DNA of 64,000 bases from Pontixanthobacter gangjinensis (GTDB lineage Bacteria > Pseudomonadota > Alphaproteobacteria > Sphingomonadales > Sphingomonadaceae). Numbering within the stretch: position 1 is the stretch's first letter; each line of letters starts with the position of its first letter. The translations under genes were made by a program, and so were the position numbers. Positions 10,271 to 18,330 of the stretch are shown in pieces. The notes below the pieces were generated by a model. It did not search any database, had not been told where the DNA came from, and was given only the letters and a program-made list of their open reading frames with translations. The stretch is from NCBI RefSeq assembly GCF_009827545.1, contig NZ_WTYS01000001.1:1-64000 (forward strand). Direction: 5' to 3'.

Positions 10271-10900
10271 CTAGCTCGACACCGATCCCTGACCGTCTTC
10301 CAGCGTCAAAGAATAGGAGAAGTCCGGCAAAGGAACTTGCCCGCCCAAAGGTGAAAGGACGATCGAAGAATAGTTCACGTTATTTACTCGTACGGTCACG
10401 ATTGGAGCGATTTCTGGCTTGTTGGGGTCACCGGCGAAACCGATCCCGGACCCCCGATATTCGACAGAGACACTGCCATCTGGAATGCGGGGTTGAAATT
10501 GGCGCATACGGGCGACCAGCGCGTCATAATCGGCACTGTCTGCTGGCGACAGTGAACCGCTCGGGCACGTACCCGCACTAGAATCGCAAGTGCACACCGC
10601 GCCGGTGCAAATGACTGCGCCTAACGCCTCGCCGCAAATGCGATCGCTGGCAGCCAAAACTTGGCCATTATCGCAGGTGAAACCAATGTATGTTTGCGTC
10701 GAAAGGGCGGGCGACAACACGTTGGTCACGACTGCATAGCGTGCGCCCATCTGGGTAGCTTTTTCATACTCGTTAAGCGTCCAAGCGTACACGCCAACAT
10801 CGATGACGCCGAACATCATCAGCAGTGCCAATGGCAATATCATCGCGAATTCTGCCGCTGTTGTTGCGCGTGTATCTTTGGAGAAGCGCCTGATCATCAT
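10271..10900 (-). CDS. TadE-like pseudopilin (TadF position)
   Basis: A 209-residue minor pseudopilin. It has a short basic N-terminus (MMIRRFSKD), the prepilin-like sequence TTAAEFAMILPLALLM with Glu five residues into the hydrophobic helix, and a Cys-containing extracytoplasmic domain. TadE/TadF proteins are processed by CpaA and are thought to initiate pilus assembly. The frame is open upstream, but the ATG at 10900 directly follows tadE (3-base gap) and puts the pilin-like helix at the N-terminus. Four to six cysteines near residues 75-100 may form disulphides. Confidence 0.87.
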   Translation of the reverse strand: MMIRRFSKDTRATTAAEFAMILPLALLMMFGVIDVGVYAWTLNEYEKATQMGARYAVVTNVLSPALSTQTYIGFTCDNGQVLAASDRICGEALGAVICTGAVCTCDSSAGTCPSGSLSPADSADYDALVARMRQFQPRIPDGSVSVEYRGSGIGFAGDPNKPEIAPIVTVRVNNVNYSSIVLSPLGGQVPLPDFSYSLTLEDGQGSVSS

Positions 10901-10902
10901 CG

Positions 10903-11400
10903 CTAAATCCCCATGACCGCAGCGCTTGATTGCGCGGACAGGCGATAATTGCTGTCGAGAAAACCCAACGCTGCCAGAATGGAGGGATATGTGACCATGC
11001 CGGAAGATATCGAGACCATTGGCCCCGCCGCGCCAAGGTCGGAATAGATGCCCGTATCGACAAATGCCTGGCAGCCGATTGTGACATCCACATCGTTCGG
11101 ACTCCAACCAGGGACTTTCGGCAATCCGCCAGCTGCAATCTGGCCTGTCGCGGTAACGTTCTGAATCTCGTCCTCGAGCGCAGCCGACATCACAGCCGTA
11201 CCGCCATTACAAAGATCCTCGACCTCAATCCGAGTGGCAAAGCGCGCTCCATCGCGCACAGCCTTCACCAGCTTGTGCTGGGTCCAGAAGAAATGCCCGG
11301 CCTCCATTCCGCCAAACATCAACGCGAACATAATCGGTAATGCGAGCACGAATTCAATCGAGGCTGTGCCTTTGCGGTTCATGATAAAGCGCCGGATCAT
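10903..11400 (-). CDS. tadE: TadE-like pseudopilin
   Basis: A 165-residue minor pseudopilin with the N-terminal sequence MIRRFIMNRKGTASIEFVLA. The basic leader, Gly-Thr-Ala-Ser cleavage region and glutamate five residues into a hydrophobic helix match prepilins processed by CpaA. The remainder is an extracytoplasmic domain with two cysteines. Its ATG overlaps the tadG stop as ATGA, indicating translational coupling. Confidence 0.9.
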   Translation of the reverse strand: MIRRFIMNRKGTASIEFVLALPIMFALMFGGMEAGHFFWTQHKLVKAVRDGARFATRIEVEDLCNGGTAVMSAALEDEIQNVTATGQIAAGGLPKVPGWSPNDVDVTIGCQAFVDTGIYSDLGAAGPMVSISSGMVTYPSILAALGFLDSNYRLSAQSSAAVMGI

Positions 11401-12968
11401 CGCAGCAGCACCGGCTTGTTACGGCCATAATATTGGAAAGCTGACCCGCCATCAGGCCGCCTTGCGGGGCCGATGACTTCGGTCATTATCTCGCCTGAAT
11501 TTGTACCGGTAGTCTTACTGTAATCAACCAGAAACAGATCAGCGAACCGTAACACGTCGAGCTTGTCCCGCCCGTTCAACCCGGTGCAATCCACCGATGC
11601 AACCGTCATGATCCGCCGATCTTTCTGCGACGCGCTGGGCACGACTGGGGGCTCGGTAACTGCTTGAGGATAGGAACAATAAATGGCTGATTTATTGCTG
11701 CCACCTGTTCCTTGCTTATAACCCAATTTACGGACAGCGAGACGTGACGACTTGGCGGCCAGTTCCCACTGAAACACGCCGAAGCGCGATCCATCGCCCG
11801 AAACGCTCATCAGATCTGCCGCGCCATGATTCCTGTTCATATAGGCTTGGCCGGACCAGTCCCCATCGCCAATGGTCGAACAACTGCCGGAAATCATGCA
11901 ATTGTCGCGAGTGTAGCCCGGAACTGTGTTGTTATTTGTACTGGTCATTTCCGCCAGCGCATCAGCCAGCGACATTTCGCTGCCTCTGGCGTTGTTGCCG
12001 CTTCCTATGCCAGATGCGCAGGCAGTAGCGGTTGGGTTGGCGGAACCGTTGCCAGGAATCTCTTGCTTATAAACAACTGTCGTAACGGTATTTTCGGATG
12101 GGCAAAAATCGCCATTCGTAGTGTTACAGCCCGGCATTGCGGGGCCGTACATATCGAAGCGCGTATTCAGGGCGCGAGATTCGACCGCGACAAATCCGGG
12201 TTCGGATTCAATGCCGGATGATGCGACGCACGTATCCAGTTCGTTGTTCTTGCCCAGTTCGCGGTTCGGGTTGCCCGTGTCGCGGTCGTTCTTCACGCTG
12301 CCATCGGGATCAAGAAAGCCGAAATTGCCCGGAGTGAACGCATCGGTTGCATTGGGTAGAACGCGCAGACGGAAACCTTTGCCCTTGTCCGCTTCGGTCG
12401 GGAAATCGCGGGTTGGCGCGCAGACAAACATCTTCGGTGCCTTGCAGACCGATGCTTCCAGCCCAGCCACCGCATTGGCTTCGATGTTGGGCGAACGAAT
12501 AACGCCTGTGAGCGCGGTCAATGCATATTTGGCGTAACGGCCATTGACTATAACCCGCACCACGCGTGCATCTTCCGCATCATCATCGTTTGTAACCTGG
12601 CTCCCGAATGTGTCGGTGGCGCGGTCGTAATCTTCATAAAATTCGAAGGTCAGGCCCGTTATCGGACGGCCGTCTCCATCATTGGACAGCTTGGTTTCGT
12701 TGACCCAGGCGCTATCCGCGGATGCTAGATAGTTATTCGCTGCATCACGCGCGCGGACCATTGCTCCATCATTGCCAGTAAGCTGCGTCGCGGCGGCCAG
12801 CGCAGCCTGATCGGCGGCGTTTTGCAACTCGCTATCCATGGTCATCAACCGGCTGTAATCCCAGCCAACGCCCGCAACGGTGATCAGTCCGAACAGGGCA
12901 ATCGCATACATCGGTCCAACCGCCGCGCTATTATCGCGCAGAAATCGAGATGTGATGCTCCTGTTCAT
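11397..12968 (-). CDS. tadG: TadG-like pilus assembly protein
   Basis: A 523-residue protein with an N-terminal putative Flp pilus-assembly TadE/G-like segment. RDNSAAVGPMYAIALFGLI forms a membrane helix, followed by a TadG motif with tandem alanines (ELQNAADQAALAAATQ). The large C-terminal part has several cysteines and is extracytoplasmic. TadG proteins are periplasmic or surface components needed for pilus formation. It follows the small lipoprotein gene by 27 bases and overlaps tadE. Confidence 0.88.
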   Translation of the reverse strand: MNRSITSRFLRDNSAAVGPMYAIALFGLITVAGVGWDYSRLMTMDSELQNAADQAALAAATQLTGNDGAMVRARDAANNYLASADSAWVNETKLSNDGDGRPITGLTFEFYEDYDRATDTFGSQVTNDDDAEDARVVRVIVNGRYAKYALTALTGVIRSPNIEANAVAGLEASVCKAPKMFVCAPTRDFPTEADKGKGFRLRVLPNATDAFTPGNFGFLDPDGSVKNDRDTGNPNRELGKNNELDTCVASSGIESEPGFVAVESRALNTRFDMYGPAMPGCNTTNGDFCPSENTVTTVVYKQEIPGNGSANPTATACASGIGSGNNARGSEMSLADALAEMTSTNNNTVPGYTRDNCMISGSCSTIGDGDWSGQAYMNRNHGAADLMSVSGDGSRFGVFQWELAAKSSRLAVRKLGYKQGTGGSNKSAIYCSYPQAVTEPPVVPSASQKDRRIMTVASVDCTGLNGRDKLDVLRFADLFLVDYSKTTGTNSGEIMTEVIGPARRPDGGSAFQYYGRNKPVLLR

Positions 12969-12995
12969 CGGTCCTATCCAATCATCCTGTCTCTG

Positions 12996-13265
12996 TTACC
13001 CGGGTGTGTCTGTGCTGCTGGTTTTGTCTGGCTGCTTCACCTTGTCTTCGCGGTATCGTTCGGCAGCATCGGCGGCGTGTTCTGCGCTCGTTTCCATCTC
13101 TTCGTCATAAACTGGTTCCGGATTGACGATCATGGCCGCGTAGGTCTGGCGGTTTGCCTCTCCGAACGCTTCGGTGTCATATTTGCCTTCGACTGTGCCG
13201 TATGTCGCGCAGCCGCCCAACATTACTGTGGCTGCCAAAAGGAGAAGGGGTCGATCAATATTCAT
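12996..13265 (-). CDS. Small lipoprotein of the Tad operon
   Basis: An 89-residue lipoprotein with lipobox LGGC and mature start CATYGTVEGK. The rest is acidic and polar with no domain I can name (motif GEANRQTYAAMIVNPEPVYD). It sits between cpaC and tadG where many Tad operons carry cpaD, a secretin-associated lipoprotein, but it is far shorter than CpaD. A secretin-accessory role is inferred. I chose the ATG at 13265 over a GTG at 13271 because AAGGAAG lies at proper distance. It overlaps the end of cpaC by 11 bases. Confidence 0.78.
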   Translation of the reverse strand: MNIDRPLLLLAATVMLGGCATYGTVEGKYDTEAFGEANRQTYAAMIVNPEPVYDEEMETSAEHAADAAERYREDKVKQPDKTSSTDTPG

Positions 13266-14652
13266 AGTCACTTCCTTCTGGTGCAGGAGTGGCCGCCGGG
13301 GCGGATGGTGCCAGCTGCCGGGGCCTGTAATCTTCCCCGTTCAATAGCGTGTCGAGTACATCGGGATCTGCCACGCGATCCGTTGGCAGGCGCACCTGAT
13401 CGGGCCGGATTGGTTTGACCAAACGCGGCGTCACAATGATCAGTAGCTCGGTTTCGCTTTTCTGGAACTTGGTAGACCGGAACAGCGAGCCTAAAATCGG
13501 GATCGAGCCGAGCAGCGGAACCTGATTCACATTGGTCTGGAAATCCGAACGGATCAGACCAGCCAACACAAAGCTTTCGCCATCGCGCAATTCCAGCGTC
13601 GTGCTGGCACGCCGCGTCTGCAGTCCTGGGACTGTCAGGCCATTGATGGTTATGGAAGCGGACGGGTCGATCGAACTGACTTCGGGCTCGACGATCAAAT
13701 TGATAACGCCATTACCCAATACCGTCGGCGTGAAAGCCAGGCTGACGCCAAACGGCTTGAATTCAACGGTGATTGCGTTCGCGCCGCCGGCACCAGCACC
13801 GCCTTGAGACACCGGTACAGGAAATTCGCCGCCAGCGAGGAAGGATGCTTTCTCGCCAGAAAGCGCCACCAATGTTGGCTCAGCCAGCGTTTTCGAAAGA
13901 CCTTTGCGCTCCAAAGTATTCAAAAATGCCTCAATGTTGAGGTCACCGATGTTGAAGATGGTGCTAAAAATGCCGAAATTATCAAGGATCGGATCAATAC
14001 CGAGTTCCGTAGCACCGTTGCTCCCTGCAGTGGCAGAGGCACCATTGCCAAGTGCACCACCGAATTTGCTGCCATTGCCAAAACCGCTAACGCCAAGCTG
14101 TTCCCCAACGGTGCGATCAACTTCGGCAAAGCGGACTTCCAGCATGACCTGCTGGCTGCCGCCGAGCGACATCATATTGATGACATTTTCCCCGGCATAG
14201 GCGGTGGCCAATTGTGCCGCCCGATTTGCCACACCCACATCGCTGACCAATCCGGTTAGCATCAGCTTGCCATTGGTCAGGCTGGCCTCAATCTGTTCGG
14301 TGGGGAACATCTCGGTCAGCTTGGAGCGGAGCGCCTCGGTATCGGGTCCGACTGAAATATCCATTACCGCGATCACACGATTGGAACGATCATACAATGT
14401 CAGGCTGGTTGTTCCCAAGGCCTTGCCCAAAACATAAACCGAACGGTCTGATACGGGCAGCACATCGGCAACTTCATCATTGCCAATCATCGCCCGATCA
14501 ATCGGACGATCTGCGGTGATGATCTGGCTCTTATTAATGGGTATCTCAAGTTCGCCAGCATGAATGTTGGCGCTGGAATATTGGGCCTGAGCGGGAGCGG
14601 CAGCGACAGCCAAAGACAGTGCAAGCGCAGAAGCTAGTGTCCGGAAAATCAT
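13255..14652 (-). CDS. cpaC: Tad outer-membrane secretin CpaC/RcpA
   Basis: Secretin of 465 residues with a signal peptide (SLAVAAAPAQAQ), an N-terminal pilus/BON-type region around residues 30-170 and the C-terminal type II/III secretin domain. That domain includes TRRASTTLELRDGESFVLAG and the hallmark VPLLGSIPILGSLFRSTKF. It forms the outer-membrane pore for the Flp pilus. The Gly/Ala-rich stretch near residues 190-215 is a flexible loop. It starts 1 base after the cpaB stop. Confidence 0.95.
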   Translation of the reverse strand: MIFRTLASALALSLAVAAAPAQAQYSSANIHAGELEIPINKSQIITADRPIDRAMIGNDEVADVLPVSDRSVYVLGKALGTTSLTLYDRSNRVIAVMDISVGPDTEALRSKLTEMFPTEQIEASLTNGKLMLTGLVSDVGVANRAAQLATAYAGENVINMMSLGGSQQVMLEVRFAEVDRTVGEQLGVSGFGNGSKFGGALGNGASATAGSNGATELGIDPILDNFGIFSTIFNIGDLNIEAFLNTLERKGLSKTLAEPTLVALSGEKASFLAGGEFPVPVSQGGAGAGGANAITVEFKPFGVSLAFTPTVLGNGVINLIVEPEVSSIDPSASITINGLTVPGLQTRRASTTLELRDGESFVLAGLIRSDFQTNVNQVPLLGSIPILGSLFRSTKFQKSETELLIIVTPRLVKPIRPDQVRLPTDRVADPDVLDTLLNGEDYRPRQLAPSAPAATPAPEGSDYEY

Positions 14653-14653
14653 G

Positions 14654-15580
14654 TTATTTCCCCCCTCTGCGGCTGACGGCGTATTCTTCGCCTTCTGTTC
14701 CGCGGTAAATTGTCATGCTTGGGCCGGAAATGGCTGGCTTTCCGCCTACCACTGCGACCGGCGTTTGCACTGGCTGGTATGATCCCGGTTGCGCTGGTGC
14801 AGCAGGCTGCGCGCTGGCCGCGCGCTGCCGCCGCTCCGCGATATAATAGCGCGAATTGCCGACATCACGATTGGTAATGGTGCCGGCTGAGCCAGGATCG
14901 ACGGTTTCGACATTGCGCAGCGCCAGGCTGAGGGTGCCAAGCTTTCCAGCGACGGCAAGCCGCTGTGCTTCAAATGGCGGGACCAGCAAAACTGCAGTCT
15001 GGCCGACTTTCGGCTCGGTAGCGCTTTCACTAGCAATCTGGTCAATTGCCAAGACCTGCACGCGTTGCAGGATGACATCGGACATCAAATCCTCCGCCTT
15101 GGCGCCCTCACCGGGAATCTTGCGTGTCAGCAAGACATCAACCGTGTCGCCCGGGCGGACAAATCCGGATACTCCAGTGACAGCGCCGACTGGTATGGAA
15201 ACCGCTCGCATCCCTTCGGGGATATTGGCGGCCAGTACCGCGCGGCCATCTGTGCCGCTGACTTTGTCAGCCAAGATCGGTTCGCCGGGAACAATCGGGC
15301 GCAGCGCCACGCGGCCATTGGCCAGCGCTTGCTTGATATCTCTGAAAGCGCCCTCGGGCACTGAACCGGCAGGAAAATTTTGGAGGCGCACATTTTCAGG
15401 CGTTAATGGGGCGCCAAACTCCAAAGGCTGGGTAGCGACCACGATTCTAACGAGGCGCTGTTCCTCTGCCTGAGTTACGGCCTTTTCTTCTACGCCCGAT
15501 AAATAGGCATTGATTAACAGAACGGCGATGCCGGCGATAAAGATCGCGGCGACGAAGATAATGATATTGCGGTTCTGCAT
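14654..15580 (-). CDS. cpaB: Tad pilus assembly protein CpaB/RcpC
   Basis: A 308-residue protein with an N-terminal membrane anchor (MQNRNIIIFVAAIFIAGIAV) and a SAF/RcpC-type domain (TQPLEFGAPLTPENVRLQNF through SGFVRPGDTVDVLL), a periplasmic component that works with the secretin. The frame is open far upstream, but the ATG at 15580 follows a strong Shine-Dalgarno (GGGGGAGGG) and places the membrane helix at the N-terminus. A terminator-like hairpin lies between flp and this gene. Confidence 0.93.
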   Translation of the reverse strand: MQNRNIIIFVAAIFIAGIAVLLINAYLSGVEEKAVTQAEEQRLVRIVVATQPLEFGAPLTPENVRLQNFPAGSVPEGAFRDIKQALANGRVALRPIVPGEPILADKVSGTDGRAVLAANIPEGMRAVSIPVGAVTGVSGFVRPGDTVDVLLTRKIPGEGAKAEDLMSDVILQRVQVLAIDQIASESATEPKVGQTAVLLVPPFEAQRLAVAGKLGTLSLALRNVETVDPGSAGTITNRDVGNSRYYIAERRQRAASAQPAAPAQPGSYQPVQTPVAVVGGKPAISGPSMTIYRGTEGEEYAVSRRGGK

Positions 15581-15610
15581 ACTAAGCCCTCCCCCAAGGA
15601 AGCAAAAATG

Positions 15611-15657
15611 AAAAACCGGAGACCTCCCCGACCGCAATAGATCAGGGAGGTTGCCGG
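15611..15657 (-). terminator. Terminator or attenuator between flp and cpaB
   Basis: On the minus strand CCGG-CA-ACCTCCC pairs with GGGAGGT-CT-CCGG around a 16-base loop. It is followed at once by TTTTT (15615-15611), then CA and more T. It lies 9 bases after the flp stop and 31 bases before the cpaB start. This looks like a partial intrinsic terminator that would keep pilin mRNA in excess over the assembly genes. Confidence 0.75.
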
Positions 15658-15665
15658 GATTTGGC

Positions 15666-15902
15666 TTAGTCAACCAAAGAGCTGGTTGCTGGTGGGCAAG
15701 CAGTATCGCCAGTTTCCGAACCTGCAGCATCGGCACATGCATCAACACGGCCAGCAGAATCGGTGATCGCACCCGAAATTTCAGTCGAGAGCAGGAGTGC
15801 AGCGCCGCCAATGGCAACACCGACAACAGCCAGGATCAAAGCATATTCAGCTGCGGAAGCACCGCTTTCGTCAGCAATAAAGTTTTTCAGAAAAGTCTTC
15901 AT
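15666..15902 (-). CDS. flp: Flp family type IVb pilin
   Basis: Major pilin of 78 residues. A short leader (MKTFLKNFIADESG) is followed by the Flp motif ASAAEYALILAVVGVAIGG, with glutamate five residues into the mature helix and the tyrosine typical of Flp. CpaA would cleave after Gly14. Two cysteines occur in the short C-terminal tail. It is the first gene of the Tad operon. The ATG at 15902 is fixed by the leader length. Confidence 0.95.
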   Translation of the reverse strand: MKTFLKNFIADESGASAAEYALILAVVGVAIGGAALLLSTEISGAITDSAGRVDACADAAGSETGDTACPPATSSLVD

Positions 15903-16296
15903 GGTATTTTCCTCGCGCATTTCGCACATTAATGTGCAATTTCTAAAGGCAGTTAATCTGCCCAACTGTCCGAAGGGATAAATCCCAAACAAACTTGCGC
16001 GACCCGAGTTTTACATTTTGTAATTGTTTATCGGGGTTTACCCAAACCAAACTGGATAACCCCCTCGGAGCTGCCTAGATAATCAGCACTGAGTGCCAAC
16101 CCGTCAACTCAAATTTTTAAATGTTATTTTAACCTTTAATTGCAAGAACTTGCAAATATTAAAGGTGAACGGCTTTAGTTAACCGCAGGTTGAAAGTGGT
16201 AAAACTGCTCCAGCGCGAATCGGACATTGCGCGCGATTCGGAACCACTTGAAAATGCGTGGGAATATAATTCACCGTTCCGGCTAAGGCCAAAAGA
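15903..16296. promoter_or_regulatory. Divergent control region upstream of flp
   Basis: About 390 bases between flp (minus) and the membrane-protein gene (plus). It contains a perfect 14-bp palindrome GCACATTAATGTGC at 15924-15937, 22 bases before the flp ATG, and a second inverted repeat GCACT-G-AGTGC at 16086-16096. An AT-rich stretch lies at 16110-16165. A one-mismatch CtrA-like site (TTAA-N7-TTGA) lies at 16179-16193; that last match is weak. No promoter can be assigned with certainty. Confidence 0.5.
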
Positions 16297-17112
16297 GTGT
16301 ATGCAGTGATTGTGCGAATGATACTGAAATGTTTTGAAGCATACCGTGCGGCTTTGTTCGCAAAGAGCCTGTTGGTGCCTGCATTCTTTTACAACCGTAT
16401 GGCTATTGTCACTCTATTATGGCTGATGCTTACTGTTCCCCTGGCACTGCTGAAGCTCGCTTTCCCAGCGACTAGTATCCATAATTTGGGCGATGCGTTG
16501 CCTATACTCGTCGCCTATAGCATCATCATCGCCGCGCCAATTTGTGGTTATCTGATCGCGCATGAGGCATTCGGCAAGCAGGCATCCTCCACACAACTTG
16601 ATTTTCACTTGTCATTTTTGGGAAAATGGAAACGGATTGACGAACAAAGCGCCCGCAAGAACATTCTTTTCGGCCCGGTTGGCTTTATCGCCTCGCTGCT
16701 GATCGGCATGCTGCTGAACGTAGTCATTCGTGCCGGGGAGTTTTTTCTGGCCGTTCCCGCGATGAGCGCCCACGCCCCCGAATGGGGCATGACCTTGTTT
16801 ATCACCATGACGGCAGATGTCGCGATAACCGGCTTCTTCTATATGGTCGCTTTCGTCATGGCGTTGCGCACCGTGCCCCTGTTTCCGCGAATGTTGCTGT
16901 TCGCATGGTGCGTGGATGTTTTCATGCAGTTGATCATCGCCCAGCAATTGTCATTGGTCGGCAACATCCCCGCTGGCGTTGTCACCCCGCTAGTTGATCT
17001 GCTCCAAGGAAACATGACCAAGGTCATGATCAGCATCGTGGTATGGATGCCCTATCTGCTGCTTTCGCACCGGGTAAACATCACCTATCGGCATCGCCTC
17101 CCACAAAATTGA
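16297..17112 (+). CDS. Multi-pass membrane protein of unknown function
   Basis: A 271-residue protein with about six hydrophobic segments. A soluble loop around residues 95-125 (QLDFHLSFLGKWKRIDEQSA) separates the first two from the rest. The C-terminal end, VVWMPYLLLSHRVNITY, resembles the end of DUF2569 membrane proteins, but the match is short. It is divergent from the Tad operon and need not be related to it. The first codon is GTG; an ATG seven codons later (16318) is an equally good start. Confidence 0.7.
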   Translation: MYAVIVRMILKCFEAYRAALFAKSLLVPAFFYNRMAIVTLLWLMLTVPLALLKLAFPATSIHNLGDALPILVAYSIIIAAPICGYLIAHEAFGKQASSTQLDFHLSFLGKWKRIDEQSARKNILFGPVGFIASLLIGMLLNVVIRAGEFFLAVPAMSAHAPEWGMTLFITMTADVAITGFFYMVAFVMALRTVPLFPRMLLFAWCVDVFMQLIIAQQLSLVGNIPAGVVTPLVDLLQGNMTKVMISIVVWMPYLLLSHRVNITYRHRLPQN

Positions 17113-17296
17113 GGGCGGTTGCTAGACATGAAAGCCAGCGCTCCCGCTCGAATCCGGCAATTTTATTCGCCACTTAGGCCTGCGCAGATTATTTTGAGGC
17201 TGCCGCACCTTCACTTGTGAAATGATTTACTCTTGTGGAATCCAGCATAAAATTCTAACTTGTACATATATATAAAAAAGAAAAGCGGAGCAGGTC

Positions 17297-17677
17297 GTGC
17301 TACCTAAGACATCGATAGAAGAGACTCTAGGTGTGCGCCTGAAGCGGATGCGTGTTGCCAAACGATGGACGCAACATGAAGTCGCTGAAAAACTTGGCGT
17401 TTCAATCACCAGCGTGTGCAACTGGGAAAAAGGATACACCCGGCCCAGAACAAGTGCGCAAAGACAATTGTCGAGCCTTTACAATACCTCTTTAGAGGAA
17501 TTGTTCGCTAGTGTGAGAAGTGCGGAGTTGGCCACACCCAGCTCGACGCTGCAAGATAATTCCAAAGAGCGCCAGCAACTTTATTCCCTGTCAGATGTTA
17601 TCACCCGTTCACGGCAGGCGATAGCTGATTCTGCCGGACTGTCCGCCGCCAGCGTGAAGATCACCCTACACTACTAA
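17297..17677 (+). CDS. XRE-family helix-turn-helix regulator
   Basis: A 126-residue DNA-binding protein. Residues 9-70 form a lambda-Cro/C1 type HTH (LKRMRVAKRWTQHEVAEKLG, then VSITSVCNWEKGYTRPR). The C-terminal 50 residues are polar and unassigned. Start is a GTG preceded by GCGGAG. It is a lone gene whose targets are unknown; the divergent and downstream intergenic regions are the natural candidates. Confidence 0.82.
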   Translation: MLPKTSIEETLGVRLKRMRVAKRWTQHEVAEKLGVSITSVCNWEKGYTRPRTSAQRQLSSLYNTSLEELFASVRSAELATPSSTLQDNSKERQQLYSLSDVITRSRQAIADSAGLSAASVKITLHY

Positions 17678-18330
17678 GACAGGGTAAGGCCTGCCTAGAG
17701 ATGCAGCTGACAGGTGACGGCGGAAATTTTGGACGCGTCCCCGTGCAGATGTCTATAATTCTCAGGGTCCGTCGGGCACCTAATCTCCAACCATAGCCAG
17801 CAAAGCGGCCCCAAGGCCGCTCAACGCGCTGCGATATATAAAGAAAAAGATGGCGATGGTCGCATTCCGCCGCGGACTCGTCTCTAAGGTGATTTCCCTG
17901 TTATTAGGGAATTAACAGGGAAAGTATCGCTTTTTGGCCTCTAAATTGACCAATTTGGTGTAATTGCAGCAACTTTCATCAAAATTTCTACTTCAATTTC
18001 AGCGACCTGAGTGCTTGAAACAGGCGTTTCCCTGTCATTCGACGGAACAGGGAATTAATTCGGCGATAACAGGGCAATTAATCACCGGAACAGGGACTGT
18101 TTTTCAGCATAACAGGCATCCGCCGTACCAGTCCGCTTTTGGCCGCATTCAATGCGTTATCGAACGTCAATTAATGCGGCGGAAAGCGAACTTTAGGCCG
18201 AACGCTGCGGACAGTCGTATCGCAGCTCCAATTGAGCTCATTAGTCTTGATCTGGTTTCAATCACGTTTAGTCATTGGCACAAGGGCGAGGTTGAACTCA
18301 TAGATATTGGCTCGGCTGTAATAACTTTCG
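17678..18330. repeat. Noncoding region with iterated ACAGGG repeats
   Basis: No credible gene. TTCCCTGTTA/TAACAGGGAA forms a perfect 10-bp inverted repeat (17894-17903 and 17913-17922). Further on, AACAGG(G) boxes recur in one orientation at 18046, 18068, 18089 and 18111, a spacing of 22, 21 and 22 bases or about two helical turns. An additional AACAGG is at 18019 and an inverted TTTCCCTGTC at 18028. The conserved core is AACAGGG followed by A or C. Such regular spacing suggests iteron-like protein binding sites or a dispersed repeat unit. Confidence 0.75.

Noticed and set aside
16083-16100. Possible sigma-54 promoter (GG...GC) upstream of flp on the minus strand
   Set aside because: The GG and GC doublets are only 8 bases apart between them instead of the required 10, so it does not match the -24/-12 pattern; it is better read as a short inverted repeat.
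17894-18117. CRISPR array
   Set aside because: Repeated boxes are only about 7 bases with 14-15 bases between them, and no cas genes are present.
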